Origin: Symbiotaphrina buchneri
Taxonomy: Eukaryota; Ascomycota; Symbiotaphrinales; Symbiotaphrinaceae
Length of the DNA stretch: 64,000 nt
Direction of reading: 5' to 3'
NCBI GenBank assembly: GCA_001599915.1
Contig: BCIG01000009.1
Span: 62,001 to 126,000 of the forward strand
Shown: piece after piece, positions 19,678 to 30,577 of the stretch
Layout of the letters: each line of letters begins with the position of its first letter
Position numbering within the stretch: the first letter of the stretch is position 1
Made by a program: the position numbers and the translations under genes
The notes under the pieces: generated by a model
What the model saw: only the letters and a program-made list of their open reading frames with translations
Databases searched by the model: none
What the model was told of the DNA's origin: nothing

Positions 19678-22600
19678 TTATGTCATATGTCGCTCCCTCT
19701 CCCGCTGTAATTCCATCCGCAACTCATCCATGATTTGATCCCGCTCCATTAATCGCTGCCGCGCCGCCTCACGGTCTAAAACTCTCCCCTCCCGCTCACC
19801 CTTCAGCTTTTTCTCCAAAGACTTGAGCCGTAAGAGCCAGCCAGCGTCATTAGGGTCTCCTTTCGAGCCCTTTGCCCATTCATTGGGCCGCTCGTACTGT
19901 TCTACCGCAGATGCACTATGAGTTCTGGACAGCATTGCAGCCGTCGTGCTCAGGCGTTTGTTGGGATCCTTAGAGGGCGATAGAGAGGGTCTTGGTGAAG
20001 GTCCAGCGATGTCTGAGAGTATACCAGTCGAGCTCGAGCGCCGTTTGAAGACGATGGCTTCGAGACTTTCGATGCGCTTGTTGCGTGCCTTGAGGGTCTG
20101 TTCGAGCATCTGGTATTGCTTCGTAAGATCACGTTCGATCGATCGGATCCGGGCTTTGAAATCGCCAATCATGCCCTCGAGGGTCTTAACGGCCGCCAAC
20201 AGATTCTTGCTGAAGGCTGGAAGCATGTTGGCAACAACATCCAGCGATGGGACCTTGCCATTGACAAGGGTGTTGCTGTGGGCCCAGTCACTGCCACAAA
20301 GCGTGGACAGTCTGTTCCAGAGTGCCAAGAGGAGGTTGTTGCGTTCCGTTAGCTGACTATTGTATTGCTCTTCCAAAGCAGCAAGCTTCTTCTTATCCTT
20401 CGACCGACTCTGTTCAAGCTCCGAGATGCGAGACTCGCGCGCAGCTAACGTACGGGAAGCCTGGTGATGCGTTCTCTCCATCGACTCGAACGCATACTTA
20501 TCAGCTCGGCGGCCCTGTCGCTCCTTTTCAAGAAGATCAGAAAGGCGTCTAGACTCTAGTGCCGTAGATTCAAGTAAAGCATCACGGTTGCGGAGGATAC
20601 GGTCCTTCTCCGCCAATTTGTCCTTGGTGGTATCAAGTTCTGCGATTGTGGCATCAAGTTCCTTCTGGAGCTTCTCAATGGACTGTAACTGGTCAGCACG
20701 GAATTTTTTGAATCGTATCAAACAATACATACGCTCAAGAAGCTCGACTTAGTCCCGCTAATGTCGCCTAAAGCTCCACGTAAACCGCTCTCAAGTTCCG
20801 CCAGCCGCTCCTTCGATTCCCTTGCTTCAGTCTCCTTCGAAGAGAGACGTTTCCGCAACCGAGTAGCTTCATCTCTCGTGGTAGATAGCTCGCTTTGGAG
20901 TTGATAGATGATCTTCTGGACTTCTTGCTTCTCCTGAGACATAACGACGTCTCGTTGATGCCGCTCCTGAGAAATGCGATCTTCGAGTTCCTTGACCCTC
21001 TCCTTCTCGTCTTGAAGACTCGCTTCAGTTGCTCTGATCGCATCTTCCACGTCGCCGATCTTGATTTTGTCTCCATCTTGCTCCTCACGCAGGAAAGAGA
21101 TCTCTGCTTGGCTTGACTCCAGCTGCACAGTCAGCCTTTCCACCTTGGTGTTCGCCTCTAACAGGCTCTTCCTGAGCTCATCGGCTTCTCTATTGGCATC
21201 TTCGAGGTCTTGCTGGAGATCTTCCATCTTCCGCAGAGTGCGAGCTTGGTCGTCCTCTAACTTGAGAACAGAGTTTCCCATTGCACGCATGTCATTCTGC
21301 AGAGCGCTGAAATCTTCAATCTTATTCTCCAACTCCAATTCCAGCCGAGTCATCTGTTCATTACGTTGATCCGCTTCTCGGTGTAGATTGTTGATGGCTT
21401 GTTCCGCGTCCGCTTGCAGCTGCTCCAATTGCTGTTCCTTCTCCTGGTACTCCTCTAAAAGCTCATCGCGCTCTGCTTTAAGAGTGTCCACGTCCTGTTG
21501 CGTAAGAGTGAGTTCCTCCTCGGCAGCTGCACATCTTTGCTGTGCATCGCGTGTGATTTGTTCCAAGCGGTCCAGTTCGTCTGTGACCTCCTCCACAGCC
21601 CTCTCCAGGTCTAGGTTTGTAAGCTTGAGCTGTGCAACTTCGTCACGAAGCTGTGCATTATGGTTCTCCAGTTCATCCTTCTCGGGATCACTGACCGCGG
21701 TAGCCCGAGTGACACGGCTCGCACGAGAGTTCGACCGTTCGTGGGCTCGCGAAGCAGAGCGTTCGAGGATACTATCCCCGGCAACCGACCTCCCACCATC
21801 TAGGCGTCGAAGACCAAGTTTCAGGTCTTCAATCTCCAGATACAATCGCTCCTTTTCTCTGTTTCTAGATGTGAGCATCGAAGTTTGAGCACTAACCTCC
21901 CGCCGTAGCTCAGCATTTTCATGTCGCAGCTGTTCAACGAGAGTGCTGGTGGCAGACGATATAGTATTATTGCGGTCATTGGCGGCTTCGGAACTACGAG
22001 ACCGGGATCTGGGCCCCCGATTTTGCTGTTTCTTCAAGAGATAGTAGTTGCTCGTATAGGTATTGGTAGCCGTAGAAGGTGTCTCATTGCGCAGTTTTGC
22101 CAACTCTTCTCGGAGTTTGCGATTATCCTCATCAGCTTGTTCTCTCCGAGCTACTTCGGCTTCGTGCAAGTCTCTCCACATATCCTAGAAATATGTCAGC
22201 CGGGCAATATATTAAAAAGAAGAGCTACTTACGATTTCCTCCCGGCTCCCAAGGTCTTGTTCCGCGCTCTTTCTTTCCCCCATAGACTTGACCACCTCAG
22301 CAAGCTTCCGCTTCTCTGTTTCTCTGGCGACCGCCTCTTTCCTCATATCTTCAATCTCTTTCTCGTATGTCTCCGTCCTTTCCCGTAGCCACTCAATCTC
22401 GACCAGCAGCTCGTCTTTCGAGTCGTCATCCTGGTCTGACCCCGGTGCTGCGTCGTCACTTTTCCCAGCAGTCTCCTTGGCTTCCTTTTCAGCAAGCTTC
22501 TTTTCAAGCTCTTTAAGGCTACGGCGGAGGCCCCTATTTTCCTTCTGTAGAGTGACCAGGCCGGACTTGAGCTCGACATTTTCGGAGATCATCTCCTTGA

Positions 22601-23255
22601 CACCCTCTTCAGAACGTTCGTTAAGAGCAATGCTGAGGAAATGGACCTTGAGCTTCAAGTCGAAGTTCTCTTTAGTAAGCCGATCGATGGTGCTGCTTTG
22701 CTCTTTGAGTGTCAGGTTTTTCCTTTCTTTGCCTGGATAAGGTGTGCCAATTGCAGGTCGTTTTTCCGGTGAAGCAGGGCGGTAATTGAGCTGATACTCT
22801 CTTGCAACTGACGCTGGCACCTCGATGTTCTTTATATGTCGAGCGATCACAGTGTCCGTAGGGGCAGTTAATGGCTGACTGCTGACTCTGGGAGTTTCTG
22901 GTCTCGACTCGGCACTTTCATAGTCTTCGGTGATGCCTGATGCTGTGCTTCCAAAACTGACGGTCCGTAGTAGATCTGGGCTTGTAGCACGTAAAGACTG
23001 ATTCTGTGAGGTCGGGATGGCTGTGTCGTCATCCACCACCGGGCGGTCCCGGCAAGGATCGACCAACGGGGTGGTATCTGAAGCGTCATGATCTGGCGCA
23101 TCATGGTTCACCCTCTCTTCCAGGAGCGAACTGGTATGTACTGTATCGTCTTCGCTCGGCAATTGAAGTAGGCTGCTGTCGCCCTGGGGTAACGGAGGCA
23201 GCCCGGAGGACTCAGCGAAATCGTGCGGAGCAGACGGTGAGGGTGAAATCGACAT
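19678..23255 (-). CDS. apsB: Microtubule-organising coiled-coil protein, ApsB/Mto1 family
   Basis: Three exons (23255-22233, 22184-20733, 20688-19678) encode 1161 residues, all with phase-0 junctions. The first 165 residues are disordered and Ser/Pro/Asp-rich. Around residues 180-240, LTKENFDLKLKVHFLSIAL matches the centrosomin motif 1 (CM1), which recruits gamma-tubulin complexes. The next 600 residues are almost continuous coiled coil. A less charged segment (LLLALWNRLSTLCGSDWAH) follows, and the final ~50 residues (WLLRLKSLEKKLKGEREG and onward) resemble the Mto2-binding C-terminus of Mto1. In Aspergillus nidulans, ApsB sits at spindle pole bodies and septal microtubule-organising centres; loss impairs nuclear migration and conidiation. 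The paralogous family PcpA/Pcp1 also has CM1, but the C-terminus favours ApsB/Mto1. Confidence 0.85.
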
Positions 23256-24704
23256 TTTGAGTGGAGACGCGTGTGTTTTCTTAGTGACGGATAATAATAC
23301 TGAGTCGGAGAGCTGATTAGGTGTAGGCAGAGGTGTCTGACGCGCTCGTGCGCCGATGGTAAAGATGTTGAGAAGTTCCTTAGGTGGGTCGGAGATGATG
23401 CGTCGCGAGAAGATACGGAGAGACTCCAGCCTTACGACTGCTTTGCAGTCACAGATTCCAGATGAGAAGGCCCATGGCCTTGGCGCAGTATTGGATTCGC
23501 AATGTCGAGTGGTTTATGTGCGCATCCGCATGTGGGATTCAGAGCGGTGCAGTGTTGACATTGTTTGTATCAAGGGGTTTCGCGATGGTGTACAGCGCAT
23601 CATAAGAACTGGCAGACAGTGCCGCCAATGATATTGGCCTATGACACCATCACCTGAGCGCTATGCAAAGCCATACATACTCTCCTGCATGCAAAGATAT
23701 CGGTACAAAACTTCGAATTGCTACTTAGAGAAGCAAAATACACGATGACAATCACCTCAAAAGCCACAGGTGGGCCAAAGATCAGGGCATAAATCAAAAG
23801 AGCCGACTGCCATCACTTCCGATGGAGAGGAAGGCACTATCACGTGAATATTTAGCTCCAATTCATCCCTTGGAAGGGCCTTGGAGATGGCAGCAAACCC
23901 CAGCTTTGCTACCGATGATAGTCATTTCTTGGAATTCAGCAATCCGTTCCTCTGTCGTTAGGATTTCGCAGGCTGCCAGTCACGAACCATTCTTTTCCCC
24001 TGGACTTCGTCTGGCAGCACCGGAACGGCGCTCATGATCCACAAAGAAGCTTACCTTAGCACGCCGGTGACAGGCCGCCGTTGAAGCCACCTGGGCGGGA
24101 GAGTTACAAGGAGAGTTACAACCCGCTCGAGCCATGCGGTATCTTGCACTTCGATGCTGGTACGAGGGTCCAATTGAACATTTTATCAGATCAAACATGC
24201 AATCGATTCACTTGATTCAGGAACCCCAGTAATCCTCTTTCCTCGTACCGAGTCTGTCAAGGGACTTATTCCCACTCAACATGTTCCCCCTCCTGATTGG
24301 TCGGTCCATCACCCAGAATCCGGTCGCTTAATGATCTTCGGTCGGCGCCCTTCCGGATCTTCACATGCAGGGCAGTGACATGGGCCAAGCCTCTGTTCGC
24401 GTCAAGGCATGCTCCGTCCTGGCTCAGTGCCCCTCCACCTTCCGATGGAGGTAGCAACCCATAGCATCATCCATAACGCCAAACAGGTTTTAGATTCACT
24501 GCCTTGTAGGGAGACATCATTCGCCCAGTTAACGAGCTATCTAGGGTATCTTTGTCCTTTATATAAACCACCGATCTTCCCCTCTGATTGTCTTTCTTCA
24601 ATCACAACCAACAGTTCAACCAACCTGTTATCAACCTTCCTCCAACAAGCAAACCACACACCAATTCAATCCACTAAACAACCACTTCAAACACACAAAT
24701 CACA
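23256..24704. other. Intergenic promoter region
   Basis: About 1.4 kb with no supported gene. It should contain promoters for ApsB (leftward) and for the small hydrophilic protein (rightward). Confidence 0.5.
24559..24567 (+). promoter_or_regulatory. TATA box of the small hydrophilic protein gene
   Basis: TTATATAAA lies 138 bp before the ATG. The leader between them is A/C-rich and lacks ATG near the start, a pattern common in strongly expressed fungal genes. Confidence 0.5.
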
Positions 24705-25049
24705 ATGTCTGGAACTCAAGGTACCACTCAGACCACCAACACCAGTGGCCAGGAGGACTACCTCGACAAGGGTACGTGCCTACGTTGCTCCTGACCTCAT
24801 CCTCACTCCTCATCCACCAATGCTAACAACTCGTCTCCTCACAGGTGTTGACTACGTCGAGAAGTCCCGCGGCATGGACCCTGCCAAGCAACGCTCCACC
24901 AACGAGAAGGTCACGGACAAGGCCCGTGGCATGTTCGAGAAGGCCACTGGGTACGTTTATATCACCTACATGACTCCTTGCATAGGGTGCATTGGCTAAC
25001 ACCACTTGACTCGAATAGCAATGACCTTCCTGACAAGGTCTCGAACTAG
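24705..25049 (+). CDS. Small hydrophilic protein of a conserved fungal family, function unknown
   Basis: Three short exons (24705-24771, 24845-24950, 25019-25049) encode 67 residues. The protein has no hydrophobic segment and is rich in Thr, Gln, Lys and Asp. Its core reads EDYLDKGVDYVEKSRGMDP, then KQRSTNEKVTDKARGMFEKA, and ends DLPDKVSN. I recall this as a small, often highly expressed Pezizomycotina family of unknown function. The charged amphipathic helices and lack of a fixed core suggest a stress-protectant of the Hsp9/Hsp12 sort, but that is inference. The TATA box and A/C-rich leader fit inducible or high expression. Confidence 0.78.
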
Positions 25050-25508
25050 AACATCCTTACCTCCTCTTGAGATGGGAAGTGGGATACGATGGAATGATCA
25101 ATACTGAGGTGGTCGACTGACTGCTTGTGCGGGAAGGGGGAACTCATGTTATCGCTGTTACTATGATGGCTTTCAGGGCGGAATGGGTTTAGATAGCTAA
25201 TCAAACCTTTTGCTCTCCGATCTGGACATACTTATTCAGCCGGTAAAACGATCCGATAACATGCCAATAACTCGACTTGTCGCCTGTGATTGTCGAAGAC
25301 AACCACCACTCAGCTACCAGTGACATGAGAATATGCATTTCAAAAACACAAACCAGAATTATCGACGCCAAGGATCACCATTCCCTTGCCAATGCCATCG
25401 AACGCCAGCTGCCATGCTTCATATATACCATCAAATTCCCCTAATTGGGCACATTCTTTTTGAGATCCATAGCATCCTCTGCTGTCACCATCCCCAGAAA
25501 TTATCTGC
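25050..25508. other. Intergenic, convergent 3' flanks
   Basis: The small hydrophilic protein gene and the MARVEL-like gene end towards each other across this interval. No gene is supported. Confidence 0.5.
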
Positions 25509-26115
25509 TTATTCGTCAAAATCCTGCTGCACCTGCCATGCCATGACAAACATCCAGATCAGGAACACGGTGCCGACGATCTCCCACGCAAAGGCTGCTT
25601 TCCACACATTGCCTGTACACGAGCGCGAAAGATCAGTAATAGCTCCCGAATGCCAATGCACACGGATGAGAGGGGAACCCACAAATATTCATCTGCGTCA
25701 AATACGCCAACGTGCTCACGCTCTGGCCACTGAACGCCTGTCCACTGACATACAAGCTGCAATTGTCATTGACATTCCCACTACTCCCAAAAAGCACAAT
25801 GCTCGTCTCGATCAATCCCGTCAGGAACAGCACAAACATGATGAACGTCCCCAGCATCACGATCCCCGGTAACAGCGTCCGTTGGCTGACCAGGATGATG
25901 ATTATGATGATGAATAGCACACCCAGTGACCCCGTGGTTACCATGTAGGGGAAGTACCATGGGATGCCGAGTTTGAGCGTCTGTTGCACGGAGATGAACC
26001 ATGCGAAGAATCCGAGTGAGCAGGCTGAGGCGGCAAGCATGAAGATCAGCCAGAAGTTGAGCTGCGCTTCTGGCCAGTGGAAGCGTCGCCGGACTAGTAC
26101 CACTTCGCTGGCCAT
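25509..26115 (-). CDS. Four-transmembrane MARVEL-like membrane protein
   Basis: Two exons (26115-25683, 25612-25509) encode 178 residues. The donor is GTGGGT and the acceptor GTACAG, splitting the Cys codon of MNICNVWKAAF. Four hydrophobic segments are visible: roughly residues 20-42, 55-77, 83-105 and 150-172. Between the third and fourth lies a lumenal or extracellular loop with several Cys (DNCSLYVSGQAF, QMNIC). The N-terminus begins MASEVVLVRRRFHWPEAQLNFW and the cytosolic tail ends AWQVQQDFDE. The topology resembles fungal MARVEL-domain proteins that organise plasma-membrane domains or vesicles. No specific function can be assigned. Confidence 0.75.
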
Positions 26116-27110
26116 GATGTGTAGAGCGGATGTGGAGGTGGAAAAGGATTATGGTATGGGGGAAAGGATCTGCGAGTATAGGCACGTTCCCAATGCGTTT
26201 GACGGCGTGGAACCGAGTTCTGGTGTATGATTTCTTCTTTGTGTACGACGGAGGAGGAGTCTGTTGTTTGGTCACCGGCTTCGAGATCCGAGGACCGCTT
26301 CGAGAGCATACAGCGCGACCGACCGACCGAGGCTGACAGTCGTGAAACAGCTGAATTGGCTGGCACGAAAGACCGCAAAGCTCGTCGTACTAAGCTCTGC
26401 TGTCGTTACGCTGTGCCAAAGACCTCCTCTCGTCGTCGTCGCGATGACGACTCGCGCAGCACCGCGATCAGGGCGCCAACAACTGGCTGCGTGTGCAATG
26501 CAATCAACCAAGCTTTCGGGAAAGCCAAGCTCCGCTCGCTAAACTCCACGTTCCGGTTGACAGTTTTGCAAAGACGAATGCCGCGTCCGAAAATCGTCGA
26601 CTTGACAGCAACCACGTTGAGATTCTGAAAAGAATGCGGAAGTGAGGAATGTCGAACAATGCGAGGAATGAAGGAGGAAGAAGATGATGGGTTGTCTAGA
26701 GCGATTTGCGTTGCAGGCGGGAACGTGCATTGGTGGGATCGAGTTGACGTAGGGTGCTGGTTTGGAGGGGGTTGGGCGCGCGCGGTGAAATTTATTCGGT
26801 GGCAGGGATGTGCACGATGTCGTTCAGCCACGATTGAGGCCGAGGTCGTCATAGAACTTCTGGAAGAAAATTAATTGATCGATGATTAAGGTATCCACTT
26901 TCTGAAATTCGTGAGGATTATTTCATGAATGGTGCAGTACCATGAGCGCAGACGGGTGGTGGAATTGCACGTTTAGGAGATATCATAAAAGGCGTCTCAG
27001 GCGATATATTTGATTACACTGACCGAGTATTCTTTAGGCCACGCAGCAGCTCTGGGCCCATGATCCTTGAAAATTTTGATTCGCAGTTTTGTTAGATACA
27101 AACAGTGATA
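26116..27110. other. Intergenic, about 1 kb
   Basis: No supported gene. A 148-codon open frame on the minus strand (26852-26406) is Ser/Arg/Pro-rich without domains and is most likely chance or leader sequence of the MARVEL-like gene. Confidence 0.4.
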
Positions 27111-28339
27111 TCACGGAATTATGTTGGCTTTTTTCATCCTGTCAAAAGCAATGCGATATCCCTCTACCGTATCAACCTCCTCTTTGAACCCAATCTCTCT
27201 ACTAGCGCTGATATCGTACTGGCGGTCAAATGTCGCCTTGCTTGTCAAAAACTCCAGAAAGGGCCAAGTCGTCCCTTCAAAGCTTCCCTTCTTCACTCCA
27301 GTCTCCTTCTCCCATTGAGACCACTTGTCTTTGTTCTGCAATATGAAGTCTGCCGCGGAGAAGTCTTTGGAAGGACCCTCATTCTTCAAGCCAAAGTATT
27401 GGCACAGTCCTGGCCAAACCTGCGCCCATGAGATCGCGTTGGGGTTGTCTGCGACATTGAATGCGCGCCCCGCAACATCGGAAGGGTGCAGACTGGCAAA
27501 GATGTGGAAGCGGGCGAGGATATCTTGCGACGTATCTGTGTGAAGCGCATTATACGCTTTGGACTCCCCCGGGAAAGGAATAGAAGCGCCGTCACCGTGG
27601 AGCCAGCGGTAAAACGACAGAAGGAGGGCAATGCCCTGCGCAACCGACATGGCATTGTTCTGGGGTATGAACCCAACGATAGCGTCAGGTCTGATTTCGC
27701 AGAACTTCCAAGCCTTTCCCTTCGAGGCTTCGGCGAGGAAATCGTATTGGAAGTAGTAGAAGATGTTGTCGTAGTACGGCTTCGGAATGCGGGGAAGGCT
27801 CTCCTTGAACGGAGGACGAAGGTCGAGCTTGTCAGGAAATTCCACTCCGTACGCCTAGAGAATGCACTGATCAGCTCTGTCCAGAGCAATCAAGAACGAA
27901 ATGTTGCTGTACGCACCTTTCCTCCTGTTTGCAAAGTCCAGAATTTCAAATTTGGACAGCAGTGCTCAACAGCATCAAGAGCATTCTTCAAGATCTCTAC
28001 ATTTGCGCTTTTCAACTCCTCAAAGGAACCCCCATGGCCTGTATAAGCTGCAAAATAGACGATATCGACCTCTTCGATGTTTTTAATCTCCTTCAATTTC
28101 TTGATCACCCCTTCTGCCGAGTTTCCACTCAGGTTAAAGCCACTGTATAGCTCAATGCGATCGTCGGCAGGTAGCAAGGAAGCGGACTTTGACAGTGGCC
28201 GGTTCGTCAGCCCAATAACTCGGGAGAAGGTGCTCGGCGTGGGGTAAGAGACGGCCGCGTTGGCGATGGCCCATCCTGAGATGCCGGAGGCGCCAAAGAT
28301 CAGAGCCGTGAGGCCCTTGGTGGGTTGTTCCGATGCCAT
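27111..28339 (-). CDS. PRISE-type NAD(P)-dependent reductase (extended short-chain dehydrogenase)
   Basis: Two exons (28339-27917, 27854-27111) encode 388 residues. The nucleotide-binding motif GASGISGWAIANA starts near residue 16, an atypical GxxGxxG typical of progesterone-5-beta-reductase/iridoid-synthase-like (PRISE) proteins. Other family landmarks are DIVYFAAYTGHGG, KFWTLQTGGKAYGV and the active-site block RIPKPYYDNIFYYFQYDFL, whose Tyr takes the usual Tyr-Lys role. RPDAIVGFIPQNNAMSVAQG and FNVADNPNAISWAQVWPGL complete the fold. These enzymes reduce enones with NADPH in the cytosol; fungal members, including SirQ-like proteins, mostly lack known substrates. No cluster context supports a pathway here. 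There is a small intron only. Confidence 0.82.
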
Positions 28340-28866
28340 GCTGATATTTGGAGAAGGCTCTCACGCCCCAGAGTGGGGCTTAAATACGTTTTCTACATCG
28401 AAGCTGGTGGAGTGGATTGGTAACCCGCGCGTTGATGTATGACAACATTATTTGCGAATCTCGGGCCGAGGGGTTATCTCGGCCGCACTTCCTCCGCCGT
28501 TGCTCCCTGCCCTTCTGCCCCACAGCTTCACTTTCGACCTCCGAACAGTCCGCAACAGTTAAATTGTCTGACATACACCAGCACAGCTGTGAGCGCAAAT
28601 ATCCGAAGTGGTGCAATATCCACTGTCCATTGGATTGAATGCATGCTTCAGTAGAAGTCAGTGTCACATTTAGAAATACAGACGAATTCTTGGAGTAGAA
28701 TGATCACTGCGGGAAGTGGGAAGCAAGTATGAGCGAAGACTTATACTCCGAATTGGCCTCCCGCCAACATGCCCCGAACTCCGTTGAAATGCTCATGGCT
28801 TAACTTGAACTAAACTGAGACACTCGAGAGCCGGGTATATCCTTTTGCCGTCATGCCGTCCGTTCA
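28340..28866. other. Intergenic
   Basis: Promoter of the PRISE-type reductase and 3' flank of the DUF155 gene. No gene is seen. Confidence 0.45.
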
Positions 28867-30323
28867 TTATTTCACGGCACTCTGCGCCTTCAGCTCATCC
28901 CTCTCTCGCTTTTCTCTCCAGAGCCGCATTATCTCGAAACCAACCTCTATTGCGATCAGGACAATGATGGTCCATTCGAGGAACAGCCCGTGCTTCTCGC
29001 TCAGCTGCTCACGAAGGACGCTTGCAATCTCTTGCGCATAATCCATCTTCTCATTTAACACTTTGATCCGTACGCCGACGTCCAAAGCACGGCCAACCTG
29101 CTCATAATAGCCTTCAAGACCGAGTTCATGCCTGCTGTCCCAGAACAAGTCCGGAAGCGAATCAGTTAGTTCCGAGTACAAATTGAGTTGAGCCCGGACA
29201 CTAAGCAACTGCCCCGTTTTGCGTAGAATGAAGGCCCTCGTGAAAGGAAGCCTTGAGCCCCGAGATAACAATGTTGGTATATCCCGGGTTGACTCGAAAT
29301 AGTTACTCAGCAGGGATTCCAAGACCGCGAGCTTGGTCGATCGTGCGAGTCCAGACGAGAAGGCGATCTTTGCCAGCACAGTGTCGACTTCGCCTCTCCC
29401 GACAGCGCTATGGAGAGCATTGTCAGTTGGCGTCTGATTATTTGCTTCGCTAGGATGTGGTGATGTCTCTTCCTCGCTCGCTGACTGTTGCGATTTTGTC
29501 CCCAGAATAATAGTATCTCCTTTGATGCTGCTATTGGCCCTATTTGCGTCTTCCACATACTCGAGGTCTTCAGTCTCGATTTGATCCACATGTGGATTCA
29601 CAGCAGCGGAAGCCAGCGTAACAGTGACAAACCGCATCGCCATGCCTTCAGGGATACCCCAAGCCACCACGGTGCCCGAAGGGAAGACAAAAATGTCCCC
29701 TGTCTCATTGTAATTTCCCCCAGAAGTATCTAACGCCAATTCTTCCATGCGTTGGGGGATGGGCATGCGGATATGCACAACCTGTGGGTAGAGGCCAGTC
29801 CTGAAGGGATCCGGATCATATCCTTCTTTCCTAAGGATTCTGATCACTTTCAGCATGTCGTATTGTTCCGCGGCGCAGTAAGCTGTGACTGTCTAATTCC
29901 CGGAAGTCAGAAATGCGCATACAGGAGCCAGATGGAGCTTACTTTGGCCTTACTAGCTGCACTCCTAACAGGTCCAAGCGGTGGCATGCCATTCCGGGTC
30001 CTTTGTGCTTCGACGGCAACTCTTCTGAGCGATGTCTTCGCCGGCAGTCCTCTCTGACTTTTGCGACGTTGGGCTTGGTCCTGGGGTAAGGACACATCCT
30101 CGTCACTTAACCGCTGCTCTTGCTTGAGCTGATTGTTTGATGAGAAGAAATCCCTTCTCCTCGGGCGAAACAGGTGGTTGGAGCCATGGAGAGACCGTTG
30201 CCTTGAGTCTCTCTTGAAATGGGTGAAACCAGAATTCAATCCGACGGTGCTGTAAAGTCGGCTCGAAGAGAAGCATCTAGCGCAAACCGTGAGACCATTT
30301 GTAGTCCGTATGATAGGCGTCAT
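28867..30323 (-). CDS. Mitochondrial DUF155 protein (Rmd1/Mrx10/Sif2 family)
   Basis: Two exons (30323-29943, 29892-28867) encode 468 residues. The ATG at 30323 begins MTPIIRTTNGLTVCARCFSS, a plausible mitochondrial presequence; the frame upstream of it contains no other ATG. The DUF155 domain starts at TVTAYCAAEQYDMLKVIRIL and contains GDIFVFPSGTVVAWGIPEGM, ESLLSNYFESTRDIPTLLSRG and QLNLYSELTDSLPDLFWD. It ends with a helix and a C-terminal membrane anchor (LFLEWTIIVLIAIEVGFEIM). Yeast relatives include Rmd1, Rmd8 and the mitochondrial Mrx10; human RMND1 supports mitochondrial translation. I infer an inner-membrane protein linked to mitochondrial translation. It is divergent from VPS41, with 254 bp between start codons. 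Confidence 0.87.
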
Positions 30324-30577
30324 CTCGTTGTAGAATTGTCCAGGATAGTAGATCCACGTTCGACATTGTAAGCTAGACAAATTCACCGTATTTCATCCTC
30401 TGTGAGTTTGCTGTTCTCACGAGCTCGGGGGTTGAGCTGATGGTCCGCAATCTCCGAACTTCCATTGGATGCTCGGATCGCTTAGAGAAAGCGCGCCAAC
30501 ACACCTGACGTCGATCACAAGAGCACTTAGAGGTCCAGACACAACACCATTCCCTGGAATTCCGACTCTCGCGGGGA
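30324..30577. promoter_or_regulatory. Compact divergent promoter of DUF155 gene and VPS41
   Basis: Only 254 bp separate the two start codons. No clear TATA box is seen on either side, so a bidirectional promoter is likely. Confidence 0.5.

Noticed and set aside
21388-21888. Long Ser-rich open frame on the plus strand inside ApsB
   Set aside because: It is the complement of Glu/Leu/Arg-rich coiled-coil codons, which automatically give Ser-rich antisense frames.
26406-26852. 148-codon minus-strand open frame upstream of the MARVEL-like gene
   Set aside because: No domain, biased Ser/Arg/Pro composition and no sensible splice sites; more likely leader or chance.
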